Shown here piece after piece: positions 17,051-26,093 of a stretch of 64,000 bases of DNA (its first letter is position 1; each line of letters opens with the position of its first letter). Below the pieces are notes generated by a model, which was not told the DNA's origin, searched no databases, and saw only the letters and a list, made by a program, of their open reading frames with translations. Location of the stretch: positions 124,001 to 188,000 of the forward strand of contig NZ_JAVFJK010000002.1 of the NCBI RefSeq assembly GCF_030908215.1. The letters run 5' to 3'. The translations under genes and the position numbers were made by a program. The DNA is from Sinomonas sp. ASV486 (GTDB taxonomy: Bacteria > Actinomycetota > Actinomycetes > Actinomycetales > Micrococcaceae).

Positions 17051-18259
17051 TCAGGCCATGGCTAGGACGCGGCGCTGGGTGCGGACGAGGGTGACCGCCG
17101 TGGCCGCGACGAGCACGAGCATGACCGCGCCGAAGCCGATGACCGACGGCACGAGCGGCAGCGCCTGGAGCGCGAGGCCCAGGACGACCACCGGCAGGGC
17201 CATCCCGATGTAGCCCACAAGGAACAGGCCCGCGAGCGCCTCGCCACGGGTCTCTGCGGGGGCGATGGAGACGACGGTTCCGAGCGCCGACTTGAAGGTC
17301 ACGCCGACGCCGGAGCCCGCCACGAGGCCGCCGACCACGAGCAGCACGAGCGACGACGCGACGATCGCCGAAGTCGTCAGGACGAGGCCCGCGGCGAGCA
17401 GCACCAGGCCGACGCCGAACTGCGCCGTGCGGGCCCACCGCGAGGACAGCACCTGGAACGCGGCCGAGGCGGCGAAGACGAGGAAGGCCACGAGTCCGGC
17501 CACGATGTGGGACCTGATGCCCAGCTGGCCGGCCACGAAGGAGGGGGCGAGCGAGGTGAAGAAGCCGAACATCGCGAACCCCACGAATGCCATCATGGTC
17601 GCGGCGATGTACTGGCCGAGCCCCTCGCGCGGGACCACGACCCGCTGGGGCCGGTACTCCCACGACTGGTCCACACCCTCGACGGTCTCGGGAACGGTGA
17701 CGATCAGCAGCGCGCCGACCACCAGCAGGAAGCCGAAGACCACGTACGGGGTGACGAGCGGCTGCGGCGCGTACTCCGCGAGGGCACCGGTGACGAGCGG
17801 CCCGACGCCGATGCCGCCGATGTTCGCGGCGGTGGAGACCACCTCGGCCCGGCGCGTACCGGTGCCGGGGCGGGCGACGCCGTGGAGCTCGGTGAGGTGG
17901 GCCGTCGCGGTGGCGGTGAGCATGCCGATGCCGAGGCCGCAGATGAACCGGGCCAGCAGGAGGCCGGGCACGTCCGGCCAGACCATGAAGACGAGGACGG
18001 AGAGCACATTCAGGAGCACCGCGGTGGCGATGATGCGTCGCCGCCCGAATCTGTCCGAGATGTGTCCCGCGAGGAACAGGCTGATGACGACGCCCAGGGC
18101 GTAGGCGGCGAAGATGAGGGTGATGGTGAAGGCGCTGAAGCCGTCCCGCTGCTGGTAGAGCACGTAGAGGGGAGCGGGGGCGCCGGCGAAGGCCATCGTG
18201 ATCATGAAGACGAACGTGACGATCCAGAAGCCGCGGCCGTGGGCTGATTTCTTGGGCAT
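17051..18259 (-). CDS. MFS transporter (drug/metabolite efflux type)
   Basis: A 402-residue, 12-helix major facilitator with AGHISDRFGRRRII in loop 2-3, GLGIGMLTATATAHLTEL in helix 5 and a C-terminal repeat including AGSGVGVTFKSALGTVV. Divergent from a LysR regulator with 82 bases between, an arrangement usual for a transporter controlled by its neighbour. GGAGCC precedes ATG. Substrate unknown; an efflux role is as likely as import. Confidence 0.88.
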   Translation of the reverse strand: MPKKSAHGRGFWIVTFVFMITMAFAGAPAPLYVLYQQRDGFSAFTITLIFAAYALGVVISLFLAGHISDRFGRRRIIATAVLLNVLSVLVFMVWPDVPGLLLARFICGLGIGMLTATATAHLTELHGVARPGTGTRRAEVVSTAANIGGIGVGPLVTGALAEYAPQPLVTPYVVFGFLLVVGALLIVTVPETVEGVDQSWEYRPQRVVVPREGLGQYIAATMMAFVGFAMFGFFTSLAPSFVAGQLGIRSHIVAGLVAFLVFAASAAFQVLSSRWARTAQFGVGLVLLAAGLVLTTSAIVASSLVLLVVGGLVAGSGVGVTFKSALGTVVSIAPAETRGEALAGLFLVGYIGMALPVVVLGLALQALPLVPSVIGFGAVMLVLVAATAVTLVRTQRRVLAMA

Positions 18260-18341
18260 GGCTCCAAGTCTCGGGCAACCTACCGATCACGTCCAACACT
18301 CATTGGTGCTTTAATCGATCACCATCGGCGATACTTGTTCC

Positions 18342-19253
18342 GTGCAGCTCGCCCAGATCGAATACTTCGTGGCCGTCGCCGAGGCCCTGAGCTTCACCCG
18401 CGGGGCCGAGGCGGCCGGCGTCGTGCAGTCGGCCGTGTCCGCTGCCATCCGGCAGCTCGAGCGGGAGATGGGCGCCGAGCTCTTCGTGCGGCTCGGCCGG
18501 AGCGTCCGGCTCAGCCCGGCCGGGGAGGCGCTGCTCCCCCGCGCCCTCGACGTGCTCGACGCGGTGCAGGCGGCGCGTGACGCGGTCGACGGCGTGCGGG
18601 GCACTGCCCGGGGCACGGTCGCCCTGGGCGTGCTGGCCCACTCGGGGAACCTCGACGTTCCCGGGGTCCTGCGGTCCGTCCACCGGCAGTACCCCGAGAT
18701 CGTGGTCAAGCTCCGTCAGACCATCCAGGGAACGCGGACGAGTCTGGACGACGTGCGCTCGGGCGCGCTCGACCTCGCCATGGTCTCCGTCTCCGAGGCC
18801 GCGGCCCCGGACATCGACCTGACCCCGCTGCATGCCGACGGGATCCTGTTCGTGTGCGCCCCGGGCCATCGGCTCGCGGGCCGCAGGCGCATCACGCTGG
18901 CCGACGTCGCGGGCGAGCCCTTCGTCGACTTCCCGGAGGGCTGGGGGAACCGCGCCACCGTCGATGCCGCCTTCGCGGCGGCCGGGCTCGGCCGGGCCGT
19001 CCGGACCGAGGTCGTGACCTTCGGCATGGCGCTCGAGCTCATCCGGGACGGGCTCGGCGTCGGCTTCGTCCCCGAGTCTGCGTTCGATGGCGGCGCGCTG
19101 CCGCTGGAGAAACGAGAGGCCGGCGAGCTCGACGGCGTGTGGGCTGTCCGTACCGCCCTGATCTGGAAGATCCAGCTCGCCCGCTCCGCGAGGCGCCGCA
19201 GCACGGCCGCCGAGGAGGCCGTGCTGCAGGCGTTCCTGGCGCAGGGCCGCTGA
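18342..19253 (+). CDS. LysR-family transcriptional regulator
   Basis: A 303-residue LysR protein. The winged helix-turn-helix covers residues 1-60 (LAQIEYFVAVAEALSFTRGA, VVQSAVSAAIRQLEREMGAELF), followed by the two-lobed effector domain. GTG start, 6 bases after GATACT, so probably leaderless. The intergenic stretch with the divergent MFS gene contains ATCGATCACCATCGGCGAT, a plausible T-N11-A site. Likely controls the MFS gene. Confidence 0.92.
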   Translation: MQLAQIEYFVAVAEALSFTRGAEAAGVVQSAVSAAIRQLEREMGAELFVRLGRSVRLSPAGEALLPRALDVLDAVQAARDAVDGVRGTARGTVALGVLAHSGNLDVPGVLRSVHRQYPEIVVKLRQTIQGTRTSLDDVRSGALDLAMVSVSEAAAPDIDLTPLHADGILFVCAPGHRLAGRRRITLADVAGEPFVDFPEGWGNRATVDAAFAAAGLGRAVRTEVVTFGMALELIRDGLGVGFVPESAFDGGALPLEKREAGELDGVWAVRTALIWKIQLARSARRRSTAAEEAVLQAFLAQGR

Positions 19254-19270
19254 CCGGCCCTGCTCTGCTC

Positions 19271-20824
19271 TCAGCCGCGGATCGCGCTCAGGGCGTTGAT
19301 CCGGCCCTTGCCGGCGAACGAGTTGTAGCCCGTGCCGCCGGTGCACGTCTGCGGGGCCCCGTTCTCAAGTGACGGGAACGCCAGATACGGGGTCATATCC
19401 GCCGGGCACGGCACCGCATCCGCCGTTCCGCCAATCCGCGCAGCTACCGCACCCGGACTCGTCACACCCGCGCTCACGATGAGCGCCGCGACGCCGGCGA
19501 CATGCGGCGAGGCCATGGACGTGCCCTGGATGTTGCAGTACGTGGCACCCGAGGCGTCGATGACCTTCCGAAAACAGTGGCTCATGAGCGAGGCGGGCCA
19601 CGTCGAGAGAATGCGGCCGTTGGCCACACCCGGAGCCACATTGCGGCTATCGCCGCCGGGTGCCATCACGTCCGCCACGCCCGAACCGTAGTTCGAGTAG
19701 AACGACTTGAAACCCTTGCTGCCGTTCGCCGTCACGCCGATCACCCCGGGCACCTCAGCAGGCACCACGGCGCACGCGTTCGTGACGTCGCGCGTGACCG
19801 GGGTCGTGTTGTCGGGGCTCTGCATGTCCTGCGTGGGATGGGCGAGGTCATCGGAGAAGTTCCCGAGCGCAGCCACGACTGTCGTCCCCTGCTGCTGGGC
19901 GTACCTGATGGCGCGGCGCTCGGCCTCCCAGATAGCCCGCTGCTGCGGATCGTTCTTGCAGTTGAAGTACCACGGATCGGCGAAGTAGCTGTTGTTCGTC
20001 ACCTGGATGCCGTGCGTTGCAGCCCACATGAACGAGCACACCACGGCCTCGGGGAAGAAGAACCCGTCCGCGTTCCCGGCCTTGATCCCGGCGAGCTTGA
20101 CGTTCGGCGCCACGCCCACGATGCCGATGCCGTTCTTGGCCGCCGCGATCGTGCCGGCGGTGTGCGTTCCGTGCCCGTTGTCGTCCATCCAGGCTGTCGG
20201 CGTCTGGTTCGGCGCGCCGCCCAGACACGAGACGGACCGCGACAAGTCGACGTTCGGCGCGAGGTCCGGGTGCGTGTAGTCGAGGCCAGTGTCGATGTCG
20301 CCGACAACGACGGAGGGGCTGCCCCCGTTGATCGCCCGCGCCTCTGGGGCGTGGATCTGGTTCATGTCCCATTGGAGGCCAGACAGAGCGTCGCCGCCCG
20401 GGGCGGGTGCCGCCGGGAGGACTGGTTCCGCAGCAGAGTCTGCCGCGGCGTCGCCGCCGAGTGAGACCCCGAAGCCCGCCGTCGACGAGGCCGCGTCCAC
20501 GCTCGGATCCGCCGCGCGCAGCCTCACCGAGAAGTCCGACGCCGCGGAACTCACCACGGCGACGCCGATCGCGCTGTAGTCCTGCACGAGCGCGCCGCCC
20601 GCGGCCGTGATGGCGTCGAGGGACTTGCCGGCGGCCGTTCCACCGGACTTGTAGAGCACGAGGTAGTTCTGTGTGCCTTGGGCGGCCGTCTGCGCCGACG
20701 GTCCAGTGGCCTGCGCCGTGGCAGCCGTAACCGCGACGGCCGCGGGCGCGGTCCCCGCAATCGCGAGCCCGGCCGCGAGGCCTGTACATAGGAGGGGCCT
20801 TACGAAGGTGCGTGATCGCATCAT
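19271..20824 (-). CDS. Secreted S8 family serine peptidase (subtilisin-like)
   Basis: A 517-residue exported protease. The signal peptide runs MMRSRTFVRPLLCTGLAAGL to about residue 38. An inhibitor-I9-like propeptide follows (QNYLVLYKSGGTAAGK to about 95). The catalytic triad is Asp in VVVGDIDTGLDYTHPDL, His in DDNGHGTHTAGT and Ser in GTSMASPHVAGVAALI; the oxyanion Asn lies in VTNNSYFADP. I start at 20824 because GAAAGG stands before the double Met and a signal peptide begins there; the frame is open 29 codons further upstream. The last 60 residues contain a Cys pair (CPADM, CTGG). Confidence 0.93.
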   Translation of the reverse strand: MMRSRTFVRPLLCTGLAAGLAIAGTAPAAVAVTAATAQATGPSAQTAAQGTQNYLVLYKSGGTAAGKSLDAITAAGGALVQDYSAIGVAVVSSAASDFSVRLRAADPSVDAASSTAGFGVSLGGDAAADSAAEPVLPAAPAPGGDALSGLQWDMNQIHAPEARAINGGSPSVVVGDIDTGLDYTHPDLAPNVDLSRSVSCLGGAPNQTPTAWMDDNGHGTHTAGTIAAAKNGIGIVGVAPNVKLAGIKAGNADGFFFPEAVVCSFMWAATHGIQVTNNSYFADPWYFNCKNDPQQRAIWEAERRAIRYAQQQGTTVVAALGNFSDDLAHPTQDMQSPDNTTPVTRDVTNACAVVPAEVPGVIGVTANGSKGFKSFYSNYGSGVADVMAPGGDSRNVAPGVANGRILSTWPASLMSHCFRKVIDASGATYCNIQGTSMASPHVAGVAALIVSAGVTSPGAVAARIGGTADAVPCPADMTPYLAFPSLENGAPQTCTGGTGYNSFAGKGRINALSAIRG

Positions 20825-20993
20825 GTGCCTTTCATCCCGCCGGCGAGATGGGTGCAGTGCCCGCCGGCTTGACCTCCCCCCGGCGGAAGGCCGGGGCAAC
20901 GAGAGGCTCACGGCGTTGCCATAGTCCCCTCGAACGACTCGAGACTAGTGGGATGCGTCACATTTTGGAATGGTCGCTTCAGAACGGATGACA

Positions 20994-21779
20994 TCAGGTG
21001 CTGCGTTCGAGGCGCCACGGCAGGCTGTTGATCCACAGCCGGTGGCGGGCGCCTCCCTTGGCCGCCGGGTCGCCATACTGGGCGTCGCCCGCCCACAGGA
21101 CGGCCTCGAGCCGCCCGTCCGCGCCGCTCAGCTGGAAGCTCTCGAACTCCTTCGGCGGGCGCGGCGCGGCGGCGAGCGCCTCCGCCACCGAGAAGGCTCC
21201 CCCCAACGCATCGAGGGTGATCCACGTGGGCGGGAAGAGCTGCAGCTCGCCAGCGGCGTGCAGCCTCAGGGCCTCCGCGGGCGGCAGCCACGCCGAGTCC
21301 ACGTGCTCGTCGGCGCTCACGCTGAGCTCCCCTGCCGGATCCGGGGCGAGGAAGAACCAGGTGATGAGCCTCTTGGTGACGCGAAGCGGCGGGACCCAGC
21401 GGGAGAACGGGACGAGCGAGTCCTGGGGTACCACGAGCCCCGTCTCCTCGCGGGTCTCGCGGACGGCTGCGCGTCTCACACGGAGTGGGACGGCGAGTGG
21501 CACGGCGAGCGGCACGGCGGGTGACGCGCCCAAGGAGGCGCCGGCGTCGTGCGCAGAGTCCTCCGAGCGCGGGGCCTCTTCGGGCTGCGGGTCCTCAGGA
21601 CCCGCGTCCTCCGGATCCACGCGACCACCCGGGAACGCCCACGCGCCCCCGAACGAGCCGGTGGAGAGCCGCTCGAGGAGGAGTACCTCGAGTCCGGCGG
21701 GAGCGTCGCGGAGCACGACGACGGTCGCGGCCTCCCCGACGATCGGCGGCTCAGGCGTCTGGTCCAGATCTGCTGCCAT
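20994..21779 (-). CDS. NUDIX hydrolase with large insertion in the Nudix box
   Basis: A 261-residue NUDIX protein. The Nudix box is split: GAWAFPGGRVDPED (about 39-52) and RRAAVRETREETGLVV (about 95-110) are separated by some 40 residues rich in Pro, Glu and Ala. Part of the insert is PLAVPLAVPLRV, coded by a 12-bp tandem repeat at 21480-21517. An insertion at this place is known for the NUDT19-like CoA diphosphatases, so hydrolysis of CoA or acyl-CoA is a reasonable guess. Start ATG is 6 bases after TACATT (minus strand), probably leaderless; divergent from the multicopper oxidase. Confidence 0.88.
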   Translation of the reverse strand: MAADLDQTPEPPIVGEAATVVVLRDAPAGLEVLLLERLSTGSFGGAWAFPGGRVDPEDAGPEDPQPEEAPRSEDSAHDAGASLGASPAVPLAVPLAVPLRVRRAAVRETREETGLVVPQDSLVPFSRWVPPLRVTKRLITWFFLAPDPAGELSVSADEHVDSAWLPPAEALRLHAAGELQLFPPTWITLDALGGAFSVAEALAAAPRPPKEFESFQLSGADGRLEAVLWAGDAQYGDPAAKGGARHRLWINSLPWRLERST

Positions 21780-21823
21780 ACCGTCAATGTAGCCTCCCAG
21801 CCGAAAGGCCTACGCTAGAAGGC

Positions 21824-23311
21824 GTGCCTGTGACCCGCCGCCTGTTCCTCCGCGCCTCCACGGCCGCCGTCTTCCTCGTGCCACTGGCCTCGTCACTGGC
21901 CGGCTGCGCAGCCTCCGAGGACGTGCCGAGCGTCGCGTTCGGAACAAGACTGCCCATCCCGCCGCTGGACGCGGGCACCGTGGAGAACGGCGTACGCACG
22001 TTCAGGCTCGCCGCGCAGCCCGGCACCCATGAGTTCGTCCCCGGCAAGCCCGCCGAATCGATGGGCTACAACGGCGCCTACCTCGGCCCCACGCTGAGGG
22101 CCTCCCGCGGCGAGAAGGTCAGGGTTCTCGCCGAGAACAGGCTGCCGGACGCCACGACCCTCCACTTCCACGGGATGATGCTGCCGGCCGCGCAGGACGG
22201 CGGACCGCACGCCATGATCGACCCGGGCGCCTCCACATCGCCCGAGTGGACCATCGATCAGCCCGCAGCGACCCTCTGGTACCACCCCCACCCGCACGGG
22301 AACACCGAGAAGCAGGTCTCCTACGGGCTCGCGGGGCTGTTCTTCGTCGATGAAGGGCCGCAGGCCGGCCTTCCCCAGGACTACGGCGTCGATGACATCC
22401 CGCTCGTGGTCCAGGACCGCCGCCTCGACGCGAACGGCAAGCTCACCTTCGACCCCTCCGGCAACTCCCTGGGTACCCTCGGCAACTCGATCGCCGCGAA
22501 CGGCACGCTCGGCGCGGTCCTGCCCGTCACGACGCAGCGCGTGCGGCTTCGGATCCTCAACGCGAGCGCGGGCCGGTGGTTCACGTTCGGCTTCGCGGAT
22601 CGGCGGAAGTTCCACATGGTCGCGTCCGACGGCGGGCTGCTCGCCGCGCCGCTCGAGCTCGACGCCGTCCAGCTCTCGCCCGCGGAACGGGCCGAGGTCG
22701 TCGTGGAGCTCAAGGCCGGCGAGTCCGTCATGCTGCGTTCGTTCGCACCTGATCTGGGCCGGGTCAATCCCCCGGAGGCCTTCGGCGGAGGGAAGGAGTT
22801 CGACGTCGTGCGGCTCGACGCGGCCGCGAGCCTCGCGCCGTCGCCCGCTCTGCCCGCGGCGTTCACCGAGCTGCCCGCGCCTGCCGGAACGACGACGGCG
22901 GTCTCGCGCTCCTTCACGTTCAACGGCCGGACGATCAACAACAAGACCACGGACATGACCCGGACCGACTTCACGGCCGTGCCCGGTGGGTCCGAGGTGT
23001 GGTTCGTCGACAATGTCAGCGCCTACCAGCACAATCTGCACATCCATGGCGTCCAGTTCCGGCTCGTGGACATCGACGGCAAGCAGCCGCCGCCCGAGCG
23101 GGCGGGGTGGAAGGACACGATCCCGCTCCTGCCGCGCGAACAGAACCGGATCGCCCTCCGGATGCCGCAATGGTCGGACCCCGAGCACCCGTACATGTAT
23201 CACTGCCACCTGCTCACCCACGAGGACGAGGGCATGATGGGGCAGTTCACCGTCGTCGATCCCTCGGCAGCGGGCGGAGCAGCGACGCCCAGCGCACACC
23301 AGCACGGCTGA
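21824..23311 (+). CDS. Multicopper oxidase, Tat/lipoprotein exported
   Basis: A cupredoxin-domain enzyme of about 495 residues of the CueO/laccase type. The N-terminus has TRRLFLRAS (twin-arginine) and lipobox SLAGC, so it should be exported folded and anchored as a lipoprotein. Copper ligands: TLHFHGMM, TLWYHPHPHGN, HNLHIHGVQF and the C-terminal YHCHLLTHEDEGMMG that binds T1 and trinuclear copper. It oxidises Cu(I), phenols or metals. TACGCT is 7 bases before GTG 21824; GTG 21830 is the alternative start (MTRRLF). Confidence 0.93.
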   Translation: MPVTRRLFLRASTAAVFLVPLASSLAGCAASEDVPSVAFGTRLPIPPLDAGTVENGVRTFRLAAQPGTHEFVPGKPAESMGYNGAYLGPTLRASRGEKVRVLAENRLPDATTLHFHGMMLPAAQDGGPHAMIDPGASTSPEWTIDQPAATLWYHPHPHGNTEKQVSYGLAGLFFVDEGPQAGLPQDYGVDDIPLVVQDRRLDANGKLTFDPSGNSLGTLGNSIAANGTLGAVLPVTTQRVRLRILNASAGRWFTFGFADRRKFHMVASDGGLLAAPLELDAVQLSPAERAEVVVELKAGESVMLRSFAPDLGRVNPPEAFGGGKEFDVVRLDAAASLAPSPALPAAFTELPAPAGTTTAVSRSFTFNGRTINNKTTDMTRTDFTAVPGGSEVWFVDNVSAYQHNLHIHGVQFRLVDIDGKQPPPERAGWKDTIPLLPREQNRIALRMPQWSDPEHPYMYHCHLLTHEDEGMMGQFTVVDPSAAGGAATPSAHQHG

Positions 23312-23338
23312 GGCGCCCTCGGCGTCGGCCGTCACCGT

Positions 23339-24202
23339 CTAGTCTTCGGTGACGATCGGGCCGCGCGGATCGAGGGCAGCCGCTGGCTCGCGGACCGCGA
23401 CGAGGGGAAGGTCGTGGGCTTTTCCCAGAGCCTCCCAGTAGGCCGCGGGACGCGCTGCGAACGCGCGGGCAAGCTCGTCACGAGTCCCGCCGACGTGCAC
23501 CGCGAGCCGCCGGGCGAAGTGCGGTTCCAGCGCGGCGACCGCGATGAATCCGTCCGACGCCGCGTAGATGCCGTACGCGGCCTCGGCTCCGCCCAAGACG
23601 GCGCCGGGTGAGGTCAGGCCGTGTCGCACGGCGCTCGCGGCGGCCCACGCCGCCGACTCGAGGACCACGCGTTCACGCACCTCCCGCACGCCGTGGTCGC
23701 GCAGGCGGAGCGCGGCCAGCGTGGCAACCACGGCCCGTTCGGCGCCCAGCATGTCCGCGATCGGCACGAGGGGCAGGGCGGGCGGGAGGAGCGTGCCGCA
23801 AGCCGCCTGATAGGTCAGATCGTGCCCGGGCTGCTCGGCGTGCGCGCCGTCGTGCCCCACGATCTCGATGAGCGCCACGCCGCGACTCAGAGCAGCCTCG
23901 GCAAGGCCGAGACGGTCAAGCGCCGAGGGACGCATCGCGGTGAGCAGTAGGTCTGCGTCATCGAGCAGGCTGTCGAGGCGGGAACGGCCGGAAGGGTCCT
24001 TCAGGTCCAGCGAGACGATCTTCTGGCCCGCGACGAGCTCGGCGTACCACGTCGGCGCCGCGCTCCTGAGGGGATCGCCCTGCGGAGGTTCGACCTTGAT
24101 GACCCTGGCTCCGAGCTCGGCGAGCCTCGAGGCCGCGAGCGGGCCCGGGATGTTGACGGCAAGGGAGACCACCGTGATGCCAGACAGCACGCGAGCGGAC
24201 AT
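23339..24202 (-). CDS. CaiB/BaiF-family CoA transferase (short AMACR-like form)
   Basis: A 287-residue class III CoA-transferase or racemase: SLAVNIPGPLAASRLAELGA and VIKVEPPQGDPLR at the N-terminus, DLKDPSGRSRLDSLLDDADL, and HDLTYQAACG carrying the expected catalytic Asp. It lacks about 80 residues of the usual 370-400 residue enzymes, mostly the C-terminal interlocking part, but reads cleanly and has AGGAGG before ATG. The APC permease gene is 57 bases upstream on the same strand, so the two may form an operon. Substrate unknown. Confidence 0.82.
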   Translation of the reverse strand: MSARVLSGITVVSLAVNIPGPLAASRLAELGARVIKVEPPQGDPLRSAAPTWYAELVAGQKIVSLDLKDPSGRSRLDSLLDDADLLLTAMRPSALDRLGLAEAALSRGVALIEIVGHDGAHAEQPGHDLTYQAACGTLLPPALPLVPIADMLGAERAVVATLAALRLRDHGVREVRERVVLESAAWAAASAVRHGLTSPGAVLGGAEAAYGIYAASDGFIAVAALEPHFARRLAVHVGGTRDELARAFAARPAAYWEALGKAHDLPLVAVREPAAALDPRGPIVTED

Positions 24203-24259
24203 CCGGCCTCCTGACGTCGGACCACCTCGTAGCGCTCCGATCGGTTGACGGGAGCGGCG

Positions 24260-25984
24260 TCAGCCCTTCGGTCGATCCCCCACCCCGGGCGCCCCGCGGC
24301 GCTTCTCATCTGCGGCGCCTGCGGTGTCTGAGGAGACTGCGCTGTCGACCGCCTCGAACTCGAACTCATCCTCGCCCACCGCCACTGCGATGTCCTCGGG
24401 ACTCATCGAGAGGCTCACCGCATAGTAGAAGATCAGCAGTGCGAACGCGACGACGAACAGGATGTCGACCCACTCGGGGAGGATGTTCAGCGACCCGTTG
24501 CCGTACCGGCCGAGGAGCCCCAGGACGACGAGCCCGATGAGCCATGGCCAGATCCACGACGCCGCGCGCCAGTCGAGGTCCCTGCGGAACCGCAGCGACT
24601 TGGACCGGTGCAGCGCAATCTCGAAGATGACCCGCCCGATGAGGATGGCGGTGAGGATCTTCCAGATCGCCTCGAAGCCCGACCAGTAGATGATGAGGTT
24701 CGCCGCCACGAAGCCGAACGGCGTGAGGACCTGGGGCCAAGGGACCCGGTAGGGGTGTGCGCGGCCCGCGTGCCGGCGGATGAGCGCCTCGAGGGAGACC
24801 GGCGCGAAGGCGTACATGATGGCCGTCGCATCCGTGATGAGACCCACGAGCGACTGCCAGCTCGGGAAGGGCAACAGCGCGACGAGACCGATGACGAACG
24901 CGAGCAGGATCGACCCGAACGGAACCCCCCGCTTGCTCACGGACGTGAGCCACGGCGGCAGGGCATCGTCCTCGCCGAGCGCGTACGAGATGCGGGCTGA
25001 GGTTCCGATGTACACGAGGCCAGTGCCTGCCGGCGAGACGACTGCGTCGATCAACAGGACGGTCGCCAGCCACCCCGCGCCAGCGGCGAGCGCGAGGTCG
25101 TAGTACGGGCCGAACGCGCCGGCGCCGAGGGGGTTGTCCCAGCCATTGACCACATTGGCCGGGTCGACCGCGCCGATGAACGCGACCTCGAGGAAGATGT
25201 ACACGGCCGCCCCGATGATCATCGCCGTGATGATGGCCCGCGCGACGTCCTTCTTCGGGTTGCGGGCCTCGCCGGCCATCTGCGCGGCCTGCTCGAAGCC
25301 CTGCAGGGCGAACACCACGCCGAGAGGCAGTGCCGCGAAGATGCCGTGGAAGCCGTTAGGGGCGAACCCGCCGCCTGTCTGGCCGAAGTTCCCGGGATGG
25401 AAGGACAGGGACATGAGGACGACGATGGCCAGGACAGGCACCGCGGTCTTCCAGATCACCACCGCGATGTTGCTGTCGGAGAGCCACTTGGCGCCCATGA
25501 TGTTGATCACCGTGAACACGGCGAGGGCCGCGGCCGCGATGACGAGCCCGATCGGAGTGAGGGTCGAGTCCGGGTTGACCATGTCCAGGCCTTTGGCCCA
25601 CGGCGCCGACTCGAGGTAGGTGATGGCCCCCTCGACCTCGATCGGCGCGATCGCCACAGCCTGCAGATAGCCGACCCAGCCGGCGGTGAAGCCCGCGAGC
25701 GCGCCGAAGGCGTAGTGCGGGTACCGGGCAGTTCCGCCGGCCACGGGGTACGCGGCGCCCAGATCGGCGTGGATGAGGGCCAGCACGATCAGCATGACCG
25801 CGGCGATGAGCCACGAGACGATCGACGCCGGGCCCGCCGACTTCGCGGCGCCCAAGGCCCCGAGGAGCCAGCCGGATCCGATGATCGATCCAAGGGAGAC
25901 GAACATCAGGCCCCAGTACCCGACGACGCGCTTGAGAGCGTGCCCGCCGTGGGTCGGTATGGGAGTTACAGCTTCGTGTGCCAT
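24260..25984 (-). CDS. APC-family amino acid permease
   Basis: A 574-residue transporter with about 12-14 membrane helices. The unwound helix 1 motif GSIIGSGWLLG (about 32-42) is the amino acid/polyamine/organocation signature, and GVVFALQGFEQAAQMAGEARNPKKD (substrate and Na/H site region) follows in helix 6. The C-terminus is a soluble acidic tail of about 60 residues (EDIAVAVGEDEFEFE). First gene of a possible pair with the CoA transferase. Amino acid or amine specificity cannot be stated. Confidence 0.9.
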   Translation of the reverse strand: MAHEAVTPIPTHGGHALKRVVGYWGLMFVSLGSIIGSGWLLGALGAAKSAGPASIVSWLIAAVMLIVLALIHADLGAAYPVAGGTARYPHYAFGALAGFTAGWVGYLQAVAIAPIEVEGAITYLESAPWAKGLDMVNPDSTLTPIGLVIAAAALAVFTVINIMGAKWLSDSNIAVVIWKTAVPVLAIVVLMSLSFHPGNFGQTGGGFAPNGFHGIFAALPLGVVFALQGFEQAAQMAGEARNPKKDVARAIITAMIIGAAVYIFLEVAFIGAVDPANVVNGWDNPLGAGAFGPYYDLALAAGAGWLATVLLIDAVVSPAGTGLVYIGTSARISYALGEDDALPPWLTSVSKRGVPFGSILLAFVIGLVALLPFPSWQSLVGLITDATAIMYAFAPVSLEALIRRHAGRAHPYRVPWPQVLTPFGFVAANLIIYWSGFEAIWKILTAILIGRVIFEIALHRSKSLRFRRDLDWRAASWIWPWLIGLVVLGLLGRYGNGSLNILPEWVDILFVVAFALLIFYYAVSLSMSPEDIAVAVGEDEFEFEAVDSAVSSDTAGAADEKRRGAPGVGDRPKG

Positions 25985-26093
25985 CGCGACGCCCCTTGCG
26001 GTTGAAGCCCGGCGGATCCAGGGATCCGCCCCCGATCATCCGAAGATATGACAGCGGCCGTAGGAGGGAAAGGGGCGGAACAGGCCTTCCGCG

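Noticed and set aside
15744-18299. 851-codon minus-strand frame
   Set aside because: Covers an aminotransferase and an MFS gene in wrong frames; no domain.
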